Shown here: one piece after another, positions 43,995-53,793 of the stretch
Layout: every line of letters starts with the position of its first letter
Position numbering within the stretch: the first letter of the stretch is position 1
NCBI GenBank assembly: GCA_910579165.1
Contig: CAJTTF010000003.1
Location: forward strand, 1 to 64,000
Source of the DNA: an uncultured Atopobiaceae bacterium
GTDB lineage: Bacteria > Actinomycetota > Coriobacteriia > Coriobacteriales > Atopobiaceae
Direction of reading: 5' to 3'
Length of the DNA: 64,000 nt
The notes under the pieces: generated by a model
Database searches by the model: none
Seen by the model: the letters and a program-made list of their open reading frames with translations, nothing else
What the model was told of the DNA's origin: nothing
Translations under genes and position numbers: made by a program

Positions 43995-44894
43995 GTGGCA
44001 GGCAATGAAAAGCAACTAGAACAGAGAGGCCGTGAGAAGGTCTATTGCTCCAGTTGTGGCTCGCTTGTGCCTCCGGGGCAGGAGAATTGTCCCGTTTGTG
44101 GGATGCGAGTAAAGAGCAAGAAGGTCGCGGGTAAGCGCCGCATTGACCCTCCTAAGGTTGATCCGTCAGATCCAGAGAAGACTGGCAAGTTTGCAAAACT
44201 GGAGAGCATAATTCCGGCAGAGCAAGATATTCGCGATCCGTACAGGAGAGAAAACCCCATACGCCTGAGGAATATCTTTGTTGCTTCAACTGCGGCTATT
44301 CTTATTGTGGGAACGTTCTTGTTGCTGCTCATTCACCCCTGGGATCCAAATGCGTTTGCTTCTAAAGCACAGGCGCCCTACGACACCTCCAACGAGGCCA
44401 ATCCAGGAAAGCGTGATTCTCTCAAAGGCCAGGATGGCTCAGATGAGGGCACGGGCGATGTCGAGTCTGGCGATGAGGCAACATACAAGAAGTTGCTTGC
44501 CGCGTATGAAGATTTTAGGAAGCAGGCCGACGCGTTGGATGCCAACGTGGACGACTTGGAGACCTATGGATTTAATGGAGACAGCAAGGCAGTGGATGCG
44601 GGCAAAGAGACGGCAAGCCAAATTGCCATTGCCATTTCCAACGATATTTCGGAAGTCTCATCCACTGATACCACCAGTGGCAAATACTACCAGCAGCAGC
44701 AGGACCTCATAACTATGGGCAATTACCTGCGCAATAGGGCAGATATTGTAAGCGAGGCGTGGCAAAAGGTTGCTCGCTCTTCCAGCCCTGCGCGCGATAA
44801 AGCGTCCATCTTGCAGCCGGTTAAAGGCGAGGCCGCCAATTACGCCAATCTTTTCAACCAAGCCTACGGTGCTTTCACCATCAACGCCCCCTAG
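43995..44894 (+). CDS. Zinc-ribbon membrane protein of unknown function
   Basis: I do not recognise a named family for this 299-residue protein. It starts with GTG after AAAGGAGA. Residues 16-36 form a zinc ribbon (YCSSCGSLVPPGQENCPVCGM). One membrane segment lies near 95-115 (IFVASTAAILIVGTFLLLLI). The remainder is a predicted extracellular helical domain. It precedes the TPR-MreB cluster by 61 bases, so an envelope role is possible, but not shown. Confidence 0.75.
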   Translation: MAGNEKQLEQRGREKVYCSSCGSLVPPGQENCPVCGMRVKSKKVAGKRRIDPPKVDPSDPEKTGKFAKLESIIPAEQDIRDPYRRENPIRLRNIFVASTAAILIVGTFLLLLIHPWDPNAFASKAQAPYDTSNEANPGKRDSLKGQDGSDEGTGDVESGDEATYKKLLAAYEDFRKQADALDANVDDLETYGFNGDSKAVDAGKETASQIAIAISNDISEVSSTDTTSGKYYQQQQDLITMGNYLRNRADIVSEAWQKVARSSSPARDKASILQPVKGEAANYANLFNQAYGAFTINAP

Positions 44895-44955
44895 GGTGCA
44901 AATAAGGTACAATGAAGAACACGTGATTTTTCGTGAAACAAGCTAAGGAGCAAAG

Positions 44956-46290
44956 GTGAATCAAGAAGCTTTCAAAGCCGGAAAAGAAGCGTACGTCAAA
45001 AAGGAATACTCCACTGCCATTGCGCAGCTTAAGTTGGCACGCGAAGAAGGTGATGCCAACGGAGCGCTCGACCATATGCTGGGCAACGCTTATATGCGCA
45101 TGAAAATGTACCCAGAAGCTATCGCTTCCTATCAAGACGCCCTTGCCGATGAAAGTTATCACAAGCGTGGCGCTGTCTACGCCAATTATGGCCGCGCACT
45201 TGCTGGTACTGGTCATACGCAAGAGGCTATTACGGCCTTAGAAGCAGCTGCTTCTGATCCGGGGTATAGGGCTCGCTATAAGGCGCAGATGCTCTTGGGG
45301 AAAATCTTTGAGAAGCAAGGTAATATTCGCGAAGCCGGTGCGCAGTTTAGAAACGCCGCTATAGATGAGAACAATCCTGATCCTGCCGTAGCGCTTTTGG
45401 CGTTAGGACACTGCTTCATGGGATTGGGGCGTCCCATTGATGCCATAGAGGCATATCGTACGGCGCTTGATTTTTCTACAGAGGCTGCATCACAAGCAGA
45501 AATTTATGCGGAGCTAGGACAATCGTTTGTCGCTGCTAACCGGATGCAAGAGGCCCTCGATGCCTTCCAAAAAGCTACGGCTGACGGAACCCATACCTTA
45601 ACGCCAGCGCAAGCAGAGGCTGAGGAGCAGGCACGCGCTGCCGTGGCGGCCCTGGTGGGCAATCGTTCAAGCGAGACGGATGCGCTCTTGGCAGCCGCAG
45701 GTTATGATCCGCTTGATCCTCTGGGTAAGTCCGGTGAGTTTATGCCGAGCCCTGAGGATACTGGCTTCTTTGAGGTGAAGGAGGAGGATATCGTGGAGCA
45801 AGACGAGGGGGAGGCAAACGCGCGCAAGGGACAAAAGAAGCGCGAAAAGCAGCAGAAAAAGGAAGAGAAAAAACAGGCTAAAAAGCAGAAGAAGCACCAC
45901 CCTGTTCGCGTTGTGCTTGTAACCCTTTTGGTACTTTGCTTCTGTGCGCTGGGAGTGACGGCAGCAGGTTACTTCACCGGCTTTGGCATTCCTTCGCAAG
46001 AGACGGTGGTCACAGATGCCTTTACTGCTCGTACTAACGATCAGGATTTAGACGGCTACATTGCCGCTGGTGTATCAGACACACAACGTCGTCTCATTGA
46101 ATCCGTCATCCCGCGCGATGCAAGCGTAACGATTGATGGTGTGGATCGCTCCATGAACGAATCCATGGTGTCTTGTGTTGCCAAATTGGATGATGGCGGC
46201 ACGCAAACGTACAAGTTCCAGCTGGTACGCGATGGCCTGGGTTGGAAAATCTCCAACGTGGAAACCACGTACGCTTCCAGGAGCAAGTAG
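44956..46290 (+). CDS. TPR-repeat membrane protein
   Basis: The N-terminal 240 residues are tetratricopeptide repeats (for example AYMRMKMYPEAIASYQDALAD and YRTALDFS). Then come a highly charged Lys/Glu linker (about 285-320), one membrane segment (VRVVLVTLLVLCFCALGVTAAGYF) and an extracytoplasmic C-terminal domain of about 100 residues. The start is GTG after AAGGAG. It ends four bases before mreB, suggesting co-expression with the elongation machinery, perhaps as a scaffold. Confidence 0.8.
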   Translation: MNQEAFKAGKEAYVKKEYSTAIAQLKLAREEGDANGALDHMLGNAYMRMKMYPEAIASYQDALADESYHKRGAVYANYGRALAGTGHTQEAITALEAAASDPGYRARYKAQMLLGKIFEKQGNIREAGAQFRNAAIDENNPDPAVALLALGHCFMGLGRPIDAIEAYRTALDFSTEAASQAEIYAELGQSFVAANRMQEALDAFQKATADGTHTLTPAQAEAEEQARAAVAALVGNRSSETDALLAAAGYDPLDPLGKSGEFMPSPEDTGFFEVKEEDIVEQDEGEANARKGQKKREKQQKKEEKKQAKKQKKHHPVRVVLVTLLVLCFCALGVTAAGYFTGFGIPSQETVVTDAFTARTNDQDLDGYIAAGVSDTQRRLIESVIPRDASVTIDGVDRSMNESMVSCVAKLDDGGTQTYKFQLVRDGLGWKISNVETTYASRSK

Positions 46291-46294
46291 AACT

Positions 46295-47338
46295 ATGTCT
46301 TTTTTCGACAATATACTGGGCGATTACAGTCAAGACCTTGCTATTGATTTGGGTACCGCTAACACGCTTGTGGCTGTGCGCGGTGAGGGGATTGTGCTCA
46401 ACGAACCTTCAGTGGTGGCCATTGATCGTTCTGAGGAACGCGTGCTGGCGGTGGGTATTGATGCTAAGCGCATGGTGGGAAGGACCCCCGGTTCTATCTC
46501 TGCAATTCGTCCACTAAAAGATGGCGTTATCGCAGATTTTGATGTCACAGAGGTGATGCTTCGCTATTTTATTGAGAAGGCGCGTGAGAGGAAATATCCC
46601 TGGTCGCCGCGTCCTCGTGTTGTTGTGTGTATCCCTTCTGGCGTGACCAGTGTGGAAAAGCGCGCCGTTTTTGAGGCAACTATTCAGGCGGGAGCGCGCC
46701 AAGCCTACCTTATTGAAGAGCCTATGGCCGCAGCTATTGGGGCTAATCTGCCTATTGAAGACCCTACGGGTTCCATGGTTGTTGACATTGGTGGTGGCAC
46801 CACTGAGGTTGCTGTTATTGCAATGGGTGGTGTGGTTGTTTCTAAATCCATACGCATTGCTGGCGATGAGTTTGACCGTACTATTCTTGAGCACGTACGC
46901 AATGCCTACAACCTTTCTATTGGCGAGCGTACCGCAGAAGATATCAAGATTAAAGTGGGAAGCGCAGCACCCCTCAAAGAGGAACTGGACGTAGAAGTGA
47001 ACGGCCGTGACGTGATGAACGGTCTCCCCAAAACGGTGCGTATCGAATCAGAGGAGATTCGCAAGGCTCTCAGTCGTCCTTTAGACGAGGTTTCAAAGGC
47101 TGTAAAAGACGCTCTGGACGCAACGCCCCCCGATCTAGCGAGTGACCTTATGTATTACGGCATTTTGCTCACCGGAGGAGGAGGAATGCTCCGTGGCCTT
47201 GATCAGAGGCTTCGTGCCGAGACAGGCGTGCCGGTAAACGTGAGCCCCACAGCACTGGAAAACGTAGTTACGGGTTGTGCAAAGGTGCTTGAAGCAAACG
47301 CTTTGGGCGGAGGTTTTGTCCAGGGGTCGGCGCAATAG
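46295..47338 (+). CDS. mreB: Rod shape-determining protein MreB
   Basis: This actin-like ATPase forms membrane-bound filaments that guide lateral wall synthesis. The 347 residues show phosphate 1 LAIDLGTANTLV, the VVDIGGGTTEVAVI phosphate 2 motif and the adenosine motif LLTGGGGML. The start at 46295 (MSFFDN) is chosen by homology to MreB N termini; longer frames upstream only overlap the TPR gene. It heads the mreB-mreC-mreD-PBP2-rodA run. Confidence 0.95.
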   Translation: MSFFDNILGDYSQDLAIDLGTANTLVAVRGEGIVLNEPSVVAIDRSEERVLAVGIDAKRMVGRTPGSISAIRPLKDGVIADFDVTEVMLRYFIEKARERKYPWSPRPRVVVCIPSGVTSVEKRAVFEATIQAGARQAYLIEEPMAAAIGANLPIEDPTGSMVVDIGGGTTEVAVIAMGGVVVSKSIRIAGDEFDRTILEHVRNAYNLSIGERTAEDIKIKVGSAAPLKEELDVEVNGRDVMNGLPKTVRIESEEIRKALSRPLDEVSKAVKDALDATPPDLASDLMYYGILLTGGGGMLRGLDQRLRAETGVPVNVSPTALENVVTGCAKVLEANALGGGFVQGSAQ

Positions 47339-47483
47339 CTCCGCTGGCGTGGGGTAGCCCTCTTGTAAGAGATCGCAATGTTTGTCTCCTAAATTGCATC
47401 GCGTACCATGAGTTTCTACGCGCAAAGAGCAATAAGAGTAAAAGGCGCGCAAACCAACATGAAATGATGTCCGGTGGTGGACT

Positions 47484-48383
47484 ATGAAGAAAAAGCTCAA
47501 TATATCTCTTTCCTCCAAAGGTGGTGTCTCGGAGTCTTTAATCGCCTGTATTGCGTGCTGCACTATCTCTCTAGCACTCTTTACTGTTTCTGTTGCAGGC
47601 GCTGGCTCTGGGCCCCTTTTGGGCGCGCGCGCCGTGACACAGACGCTTGTGAGCCCCGTGCGCGAGGCTACCTCTTTTCTCTTTATGCCATTTTCCGCGC
47701 TTAAAAACTTCATAAAAAATGCCACGGCACCCTCAGAGGTGCTTACGACACTTCAGCAACAAAACGAAACGCTAAGTGCGGAGATTACGCGCCTTCGCGA
47801 GCAGCAATCCGAGGCGGAGCGCTTACAGGCGCTGCTGGGATTTAAGAATACGTACCAACTTGAAGGCACGGGCGCACGCGTTATTGCTGGCTCGCTTGAC
47901 TCGTACAACGCTACCATCACGCTGGACAAAGGGTCCAACGCTGGCTTTACTAAGGGCATGGCCGTTACCGATTCTAAAGGTGTCGTGGGCGAAATTAGCG
48001 AGGTCTCAGCAACAACCAGTGTGGTGCGCCTCATCACCGATAATCGCTCCAGCGTAGCAGCACAGATTCAGTCAACGCGCGCGCAGGGTCAAATTGAAGG
48101 TCAAGGCTCCCTCGTATTAAATATGGATCTTGTGCGTGTTGATCAGCAGGTTAAGGTTGATGATATGGTCGTGACAAGTGGTCTGGGAGGCGTCTATCCC
48201 AAAGGGCTTCCCATAGGCATTGTCACCAACGTGGATCGCCCCCAAGGCGCCTCGTACTACACTATTTCCGTGAAGCCTCTAGCATCGCTTAACAATTTGG
48301 AAGAAGTCTTTGTTGTCACGTCCCTCTCAGACGCGCAACTTGCTAACGCTGAAGATGCCGCCCTTGCAAACGCTCAGGGTTAA
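47484..48383 (+). CDS. mreC: Rod shape-determining protein MreC
   Basis: MreC has one N-terminal membrane segment (about residues 18-42) and a periplasmic-type coiled coil (83-115, LTTLQQQNETLSAEITRLREQ). It ends in beta-barrel domains (GSNAGFTKGMAVTDSKGVVGEI and VTSGLGGVYPKGLPIGIV). It activates PBP2/RodA in studied systems. At 299 residues it is of normal size. A gap of 145 bases separates it from mreB; mreD follows ten bases later. Confidence 0.93.
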   Translation: MKKKLNISLSSKGGVSESLIACIACCTISLALFTVSVAGAGSGPLLGARAVTQTLVSPVREATSFLFMPFSALKNFIKNATAPSEVLTTLQQQNETLSAEITRLREQQSEAERLQALLGFKNTYQLEGTGARVIAGSLDSYNATITLDKGSNAGFTKGMAVTDSKGVVGEISEVSATTSVVRLITDNRSSVAAQIQSTRAQGQIEGQGSLVLNMDLVRVDQQVKVDDMVVTSGLGGVYPKGLPIGIVTNVDRPQGASYYTISVKPLASLNNLEEVFVVTSLSDAQLANAEDAALANAQG

Positions 48384-48393
48384 GGGGGCAGAG

Positions 48394-49161
48394 ATGGTAT
48401 TTCAAAACGCAGGTTTACAGAAGACGTTTTTCATTGTCACAGGCATTCTCTGCGCGGTGTTGCAGGTGGGGATTGCCCCGCACATAGCCATCCTTAATGG
48501 GCATCCCAACTTTGCCCTCATTTTTGCCGGATGTGCCATGGCGACGCTTCCGGGTATGCCGTCGGTGCTCTGCGCCTTTTTTGCCGGCGTCTTCTTTGAC
48601 TTGGTAGGGGCTGGTCCTTTTGGTCTCATGGCGTTTTGCCTCACGCTCATGAATTTTCTTTGTAGTTTGGATCCCGCTAAACGTATGGGCGAGTCCTGGC
48701 TCGAATCGTATCGCCTCTTTTGTGTCTGCGCGGTGTGCGTGGAGTTTACGGTGCTCATTGGCGAGGCCATTGCAGGCGACGTTCTCTCCCTCTCAGCTGT
48801 TATTACCGCATTTTTGCCCGCAGCCTTTTGGGACTGTTTGTGCGCGCTGCCCTTCTTTTATGTGTTGGGGCGTCTTACCCCTACAGCCTCAAGCGCAGAC
48901 GGCGGGGTGGGTGCTTCCAAATATGCCGATAAAAGCTATTCGCTCTCAACGATAGACAAAGGGAACGGCGCTGGAATCGCAATGCCCTCCAAAAAGGGTG
49001 CTAAAAGCAGCACGAAGAGGGGGATTATGAAAGGCTTTCAGAGCAGATCTACAAGTGTTTTTCAGAAGGGCGGCAAGACCGGTTTTCAGAGCAGCGCGAG
49101 AAAAGGCTTCAAGAGCAATACCAAGAAGGGCTTTCACAAGGGTCTTAAGAAGGGGGCATAA
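48394..49161 (+). CDS. mreD: Rod shape-determining protein MreD with basic repeat tail
   Basis: MreD is the small membrane component of the elongasome. Residues 1-170 give about five membrane helices (FFIVTGILCAVLQVGIAPHI onward, with GMPSVLCAFFAGVFFDLVGAGPFG). Usual length is 160-190 residues. This protein has 255 because of a strongly basic C-terminal tail (about 48980-49158) made of octad-like repeats such as KGFQSRST, TGFQSSAR and KGFKSNTK. The start at 48394 is preferred to an upstream in-frame start that overlaps mreC. The stop overlaps the next ATG by one base. Confidence 0.87.
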   Translation: MVFQNAGLQKTFFIVTGILCAVLQVGIAPHIAILNGHPNFALIFAGCAMATLPGMPSVLCAFFAGVFFDLVGAGPFGLMAFCLTLMNFLCSLDPAKRMGESWLESYRLFCVCAVCVEFTVLIGEAIAGDVLSLSAVITAFLPAAFWDCLCALPFFYVLGRLTPTASSADGGVGASKYADKSYSLSTIDKGNGAGIAMPSKKGAKSSTKRGIMKGFQSRSTSVFQKGGKTGFQSSARKGFKSNTKKGFHKGLKKGA

Positions 49162-51209
49162 TGAATCAGGTTGCCCTCATTGTTCTTATCGTTGCCATCA
49201 TTGTAGTTGTCTGCCTGGGAGCGCTCTGGATTATCTATCACGCCAAGAAGGGGCCTATTAAGCTTTCCTTAGGGCGCCCCAAACCGGCTACAGAAACTAA
49301 ACACGACGCATCCTCATCTACCGTAAAAGACTTTGACGGTAGGCTGCGTGGTCTGGGAGCTGTCTCCGGTGCTATCCTGGCGCTTTTGGCGGGCAAGCTC
49401 TGGTTCATGCAGCTTCTGGATAGCAAAGACTACGAATCTGCGGCCCGCTCCAATTCAACGCGCATCATTAAAACACCTGCACCACGCGGCCGCATTCTTG
49501 ATAGAAACGGCGTTGAGCTGGTGACCAATCGCCCCTCGCTCTGTGTGGTTGCCACCCCTGAGGTTGCCCAAGACCAAAACGAGGTTGCGCATCTTGCTCT
49601 TGTCCTAGGGATGCCCAAGGAAGCGGTACAGCGCAAGTTGAGCGATGAGTCTACGGGAGAGGTAGGCTATCGCTTGGTGGCAACCAACGTTGATCGTCAA
49701 TCGGTTGCCTACATTCAAGAGCATATTGACCTCTTTCCTGGTGTTTCGGTGCAAGAGCGCACAGAGCGCGCCTATCCCTATGGCACCATGGCGGCGCATG
49801 TGCTTGGCTATACCGGTTCCATTACTCAGGAGCAGTTGGAAAAGAACAAGCAGGATCAGGAGAGCGATACACAGCCTGGTATCGCCTACCAAGCGGGTGA
49901 TACCGTGGGGCAGGCCGGCATTGAGTATCAGTATGAATCCGTGTTACAGGGTGTTCCCGGCGAACAGGAAACCTACGTTGACGCAGAGGGAAACATTGTG
50001 GGTTACGGCACCGCTACGCTCCCCACAGCCGGCTCTGATGTGCGCCTCACGCTTGATGCAGGCATTCAACATGCGGCAGAAGAGGGTCTCAAGAGCGCAA
50101 TCCAGGCAGGTAAGAGCAAAGGATACAAGGCTACAGCAGGGGCTGCTTGTGTTCTCAGTGCTAAGACGGGTGAAGTTCTTGCCATGGCTTCGTATCCTGA
50201 GTTTGAGCCCACGCTTTTTATCGGCGGCATTTCAAGCGATGATTGGACGAGTCTCTCGGATGAAAAATCCGGCTACCCCCTGATGAATCGTGCTGTATCG
50301 GGCACGTATGTTTCTGCTTCAACCATCAAGCCGCTCTCCACTCTTACAGCGCTCGATAACCAACTGTTCAGCGCAGATACCACCGTGGATTGTGTGGGCT
50401 TTTGGACCGGCTTTGGCACTGATTATGGTCAGTGGTGCTGGAAACATTCGGGGCACGGCTGGATGAATCTCAGGAATGGGATTGTGAACTCGTGCAATTC
50501 CGTCTTCTACGAGGTAGGGAAGCGCGTGTGGGAGTCGGACAATAAAAACGCGTTGCAGGACAAGTTTAGCGAGTGGGGCTTGGGCAAGACTACGGGCATC
50601 GATCTTCCGGCTGAGGCGGAAGGTCGCGTTCCCACGCCAGAGTGGAAATGGAATTACTTTAATTACGCTTCCGATGAGGACCGCGCGTGGAAGGGTGGTG
50701 ATTCCACCAACCTTGCTATTGGCCAGGGCGATATTTTGGTGACCCCGCTTCAAATGGTGCTGGTGTACTCCGGGCTTGCTAACAACGGGGTCATGTACAA
50801 GCCGCATGTGTTGAAATCTGTTGAGGCCAAGGAAGGGGGCGGTACGGTGATGGAATCGAAGGTGGAGGAGCTCTACCACATAAGCGAGGACCAGGCCTAT
50901 ATGGACCTGGTGCATTCGGGGTTGCAAGGGGTGATCTACGAGGAGGAGGATGCACTTGCTTCTCACTTTAAGAACTTGCCCGTAACCGTTGCTGGTAAAA
51001 CAGGAACCGGAGAGGTGAACGGCAAGGATCCCACCTCGTGGTTTTGCTGCTATGCCCCTGCTGAAGACCCGCAGTATGTCATTAGTGTTGTGGTGGAAGA
51101 GGGTGGCTATGGTGAATCTGTGGCCATGCGCGGGGCGCGCGATATTCTGGGTTACATCTACAATTCCCCCGACACTTCCAACGCCGTCTCAACGACGCAG
51201 ATTCTGTAA
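49161..51209 (+). CDS. mrdA: Penicillin-binding protein 2 (elongasome transpeptidase)
   Basis: This class B transpeptidase cross-links peptidoglycan during elongation. Residues 1-25 form one membrane segment and a second hydrophobic stretch lies near 75-95. The pedestal domain has TPAPRGRILDRNGVEL. The catalytic motifs are STIK (SxxK), SCN and KTGTGE. The length of 682 residues is normal. It is translationally coupled to mreD and followed by rodA, the polymerase partner. Confidence 0.94.
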   Translation: MNQVALIVLIVAIIVVVCLGALWIIYHAKKGPIKLSLGRPKPATETKHDASSSTVKDFDGRLRGLGAVSGAILALLAGKLWFMQLLDSKDYESAARSNSTRIIKTPAPRGRILDRNGVELVTNRPSLCVVATPEVAQDQNEVAHLALVLGMPKEAVQRKLSDESTGEVGYRLVATNVDRQSVAYIQEHIDLFPGVSVQERTERAYPYGTMAAHVLGYTGSITQEQLEKNKQDQESDTQPGIAYQAGDTVGQAGIEYQYESVLQGVPGEQETYVDAEGNIVGYGTATLPTAGSDVRLTLDAGIQHAAEEGLKSAIQAGKSKGYKATAGAACVLSAKTGEVLAMASYPEFEPTLFIGGISSDDWTSLSDEKSGYPLMNRAVSGTYVSASTIKPLSTLTALDNQLFSADTTVDCVGFWTGFGTDYGQWCWKHSGHGWMNLRNGIVNSCNSVFYEVGKRVWESDNKNALQDKFSEWGLGKTTGIDLPAEAEGRVPTPEWKWNYFNYASDEDRAWKGGDSTNLAIGQGDILVTPLQMVLVYSGLANNGVMYKPHVLKSVEAKEGGGTVMESKVEELYHISEDQAYMDLVHSGLQGVIYEEEDALASHFKNLPVTVAGKTGTGEVNGKDPTSWFCCYAPAEDPQYVISVVVEEGGYGESVAMRGARDILGYIYNSPDTSNAVSTTQIL

Positions 51210-51239
51210 GGTTGTAGCAACTAGGTTGTAAGAAACGTT

Positions 51240-52472
51240 ATGAAGAAGCTGCAGAGTAATCAAAAATATTCGTTCACAGCACCTGCCAAGCGCAGTAAGG
51301 GCCGTCGCAAACCGAGCCTTTCGAAATCTGTTTACAAGATGGCCGCAACTCCGCGAAGCGCTCTTAACGCAAAGCTGTCTCTGTCTATAGGGCTTCCCGC
51401 GCTCTTCCTCACCATCGTTGGCCTCATTACTGTTTATAGTGCAAGTCTCACCATTGAAGACGCATCGCTACCGCGCCAGCTCATTGGTGTTGCGTTTGGG
51501 CTTATTGCGGCCGGTATTATGTGGCGCTTTGATTATCGTAATCTTTCCGATATGACCACCGCGCTTCTCATCGCTGATCTGATTCTCTTTGTTTTGCCTT
51601 TGATACCTGGGCTTTCCTATTCCGCTAAAGGTATGGCGGGGTGGATTTCCATTCCTTTTATAGGTCTGAGATTGCAACCCTCGGAAGTGATGAAGCTCGT
51701 GACCATCTTCTATATAGCTGGCCTCGCTTGCAAGTACAACGGGAACATCAGGTCCCTTGATGCCTACGTCAAGCTCTGTATTCAACTGCTTATACCTGTT
51801 GTTCTTCTGATGACGCAGGATTTGGGTACCTCGCTCATAGTGTTAGTTGCCGGTGCCGCTATTATCATCTGCGCAGGTTCCAAAAAGGAATGGGTAATCC
51901 CTACGCTCGTTCTTTTAGTGGTGGTTGTGGCAATAGTGGTGTTCTGCTCCGTTACACCTGGTCTGCCGCATATTCTGCACGACTATCAGATAAAGCGTCT
52001 TCTGGTTTTTGTGGACCCCTCCATTGACCCTTCGGGCGACGGTTATAACTTAAAGCAAGCAACTATTGCCGTGGGATCAGGAGGCTTTTTGGGAAAAGGG
52101 CTGGGCCACGCAACACAGGCCGGACAAGGATTCCTGCCCGAGGCCCACACTGATTTTGCCTTTGCCCTCTTTGCTGAGCAGTTTGGTTTTCTGGGCTCCA
52201 TGATCTTGCTTGCTCTCTATGCGTGGCTCATTTTCTCCACGATTCGCCTTGCGTTTGAAATTGAGGATGTCTTTGGCAAGCTTGTGCTTGTTGGTATCGT
52301 GGGTATGTGGTCTTTCCAGATTCTTGAAAATATTGGGATGTGTATGGGGATAATGCCTATTACGGGCATTCCGCTGCCCTTTATATCCTATGGCGCAACC
52401 TCTATGGTGGTGCAGCTTTTCTCGGTAGGTGTTGTAGAATCAGTGTATCGACACCGCAAGAAAGCAGCCTAG
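51240..52472 (+). CDS. rodA: Rod-shape SEDS glycosyltransferase RodA
   Basis: This SEDS-family peptidoglycan polymerase partners PBP2. It has 410 residues with about ten membrane helices after a basic N-terminal tail of 45 residues. Conserved segments are GLRLQPSEVMKLVTIFYIA, GQGFLPEAHTDFAFALFAEQFG and ITGIPLPFISYGATSM. RodA rather than FtsW is chosen from the mre/PBP2 context. Its last six codons form the first unit of a 25-bp tandem repeat. Confidence 0.93.
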   Translation: MKKLQSNQKYSFTAPAKRSKGRRKPSLSKSVYKMAATPRSALNAKLSLSIGLPALFLTIVGLITVYSASLTIEDASLPRQLIGVAFGLIAAGIMWRFDYRNLSDMTTALLIADLILFVLPLIPGLSYSAKGMAGWISIPFIGLRLQPSEVMKLVTIFYIAGLACKYNGNIRSLDAYVKLCIQLLIPVVLLMTQDLGTSLIVLVAGAAIIICAGSKKEWVIPTLVLLVVVVAIVVFCSVTPGLPHILHDYQIKRLLVFVDPSIDPSGDGYNLKQATIAVGSGGFLGKGLGHATQAGQGFLPEAHTDFAFALFAEQFGFLGSMILLALYAWLIFSTIRLAFEIEDVFGKLVLVGIVGMWSFQILENIGMCMGIMPITGIPLPFISYGATSMVVQLFSVGVVESVYRHRKKAA

Positions 52473-52529
52473 GGAAATGCGCAGGAAGGCAGCCTAGAGA
52501 GCACCGTACAGAAGCCTCGCTTAGAGCGC
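52455..52529 (+). repeat. 25-bp tandem repeat seeded on the rodA stop
   Basis: Three units start at 52455, 52480 and 52505. The first contains the final codons and TAG of rodA. The second repeats them almost unchanged (AAGGCAGCCTAG), and the third is more diverged. A weaker fourth unit may follow to 52556. Confidence 0.85.
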
Positions 52530-52588
52530 ATAACGGGCTTTGAAACTAGGAAGCGCATGCAGATAAGAGCAATTGAAAAGAGATTAAG

Positions 52589-53638
52589 ATGGCAACCTCA
52601 ACTGTGAAATCATGGTTTGGCAAGAAGGGATTTTCCCTGCGGAGCATGCGTGAACTCTTCATGACCAAAAAGGACGTTGAAGCTGCTGCAGCCGTTCCCG
52701 TAAGAGTTGCTATAAACCTTTGCTCCAATACATCACCTGCTCTCAAAAGGGCAGTACAAGATGCATTTTTCTCTTCAAGTGAAACCGGTCTTCTCCACGT
52801 TGCAGAGGTTGTACCTGGAGCGCGTCTTCGCATTAGCCCTGCTGCTGATTTTGCTCTCATTCTTGCCCCAGAAGATATAGAAAGAACTACCCCTGCCGCA
52901 CAAGCCGCTGCTGCTTGGGCAGCCGCGGGCGTTCCTGTTGCCGTGCTGGGAACCGCTCAAAGCGTGCTGGTAGATATTGAGACACAGGCTTCTCTTGCCC
53001 TAGCAAAACGCGGCGCTTTTTCTGAGTCCAATGAGTTTGTACTTAAGACGTTTTGCACAGACGGCACTAAGGAGGGCGCGAGCCTTGCACACCTTGCTAA
53101 ATGGATGGTTGACACCTCCGATAAAACCATAGCCCTGGGTACTAATTGGGAGTTTTTGCGTGGCTCAGCTTGTAAAAAGATCATTATGAGAGCGGCGCTT
53201 GCCAATGTAGCGGTGGGCGGCATCAACATCATTCCTGGTGCAGACTTCCCGCTTATGGCTATCAATCAGGTTCAGATGGCCATGAAGATTGCCACGATGT
53301 ATGGCTATGAAATCTCGCTCGAGCGCATTCCGGAAGCGCTCTTTATCATGCTGTCTGGCCTTACGATGCGCGGAATTGCCAAGGGCTTAACTGCCCCCAT
53401 CAAGCATGGCAAGTTCATCATTAAAGGCGCCCTGGGGTTTGGTGGCACGTGGGCCGTGGGCGAAGCGTTGGTACAGCGTTTTGAGCGTGGACAGACTATC
53501 GATGCCGTTCTCGATGAGATGGGGACTCATTCAAAAGAGGCGCTCGAGAAGGTCTCCGATACCGTTATAACGAAGTTTGGTGAGCTTGCCGGCGGTCTTC
53601 TTGAGGTTGAACCCGGCGCTATCTATAAAGTACGCTAA
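52589..53638 (+). CDS. DUF697/YcjF-like membrane protein
   Basis: This 349-residue protein has a C-terminal DUF697-type region (about 195-300) with paired hydrophobic helices and the pattern GINIIPGADFPLMAINQVQMAMKIATMYG. The N-terminal half looks like a degraded or atypical nucleotide-binding fold (VRVAINLCSNTSPALKRAV, ADFALILAPEDIE). I see no Walker A. The family is found beside GTPases, but its role is not known. It follows rodA after a repeat-rich 116-base gap. Confidence 0.7.
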   Translation: MATSTVKSWFGKKGFSLRSMRELFMTKKDVEAAAAVPVRVAINLCSNTSPALKRAVQDAFFSSSETGLLHVAEVVPGARLRISPAADFALILAPEDIERTTPAAQAAAAWAAAGVPVAVLGTAQSVLVDIETQASLALAKRGAFSESNEFVLKTFCTDGTKEGASLAHLAKWMVDTSDKTIALGTNWEFLRGSACKKIIMRAALANVAVGGINIIPGADFPLMAINQVQMAMKIATMYGYEISLERIPEALFIMLSGLTMRGIAKGLTAPIKHGKFIIKGALGFGGTWAVGEALVQRFERGQTIDAVLDEMGTHSKEALEKVSDTVITKFGELAGGLLEVEPGAIYKVR

Positions 53639-53640
53639 AA

Positions 53641-53676
53641 AACGAGAGTGACGCTTCTTTCAACGCCACTCTCGTT
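53641..53676. terminator. Bidirectional terminator between convergent genes
   Basis: AACGAGAGTGACG (53641-53653) pairs with CGCCACTCTCGTT (53664-53676) with one mismatch. The A-run before it serves as a T-run for the PAP2 gene on the minus strand. On the plus strand the following bases are less T-rich. Confidence 0.75.
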
Positions 53677-53793
53677 CTGGGTTCGTTGTGCAGTCTTGTT
53701 AGATAACTCGTTAAGCGGCTCGTAAGTAGTTTGGCCAGGTCGCTATTTATTCAGTTCGTTACGTCGAGCGCATAAAGAGCCCGTCAAAGTCTA

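Noticed and set aside
46175..46294. Longer MreB start
   Set aside because: It would overlap the TPR gene by over 100 bases and add residues not found in MreB.
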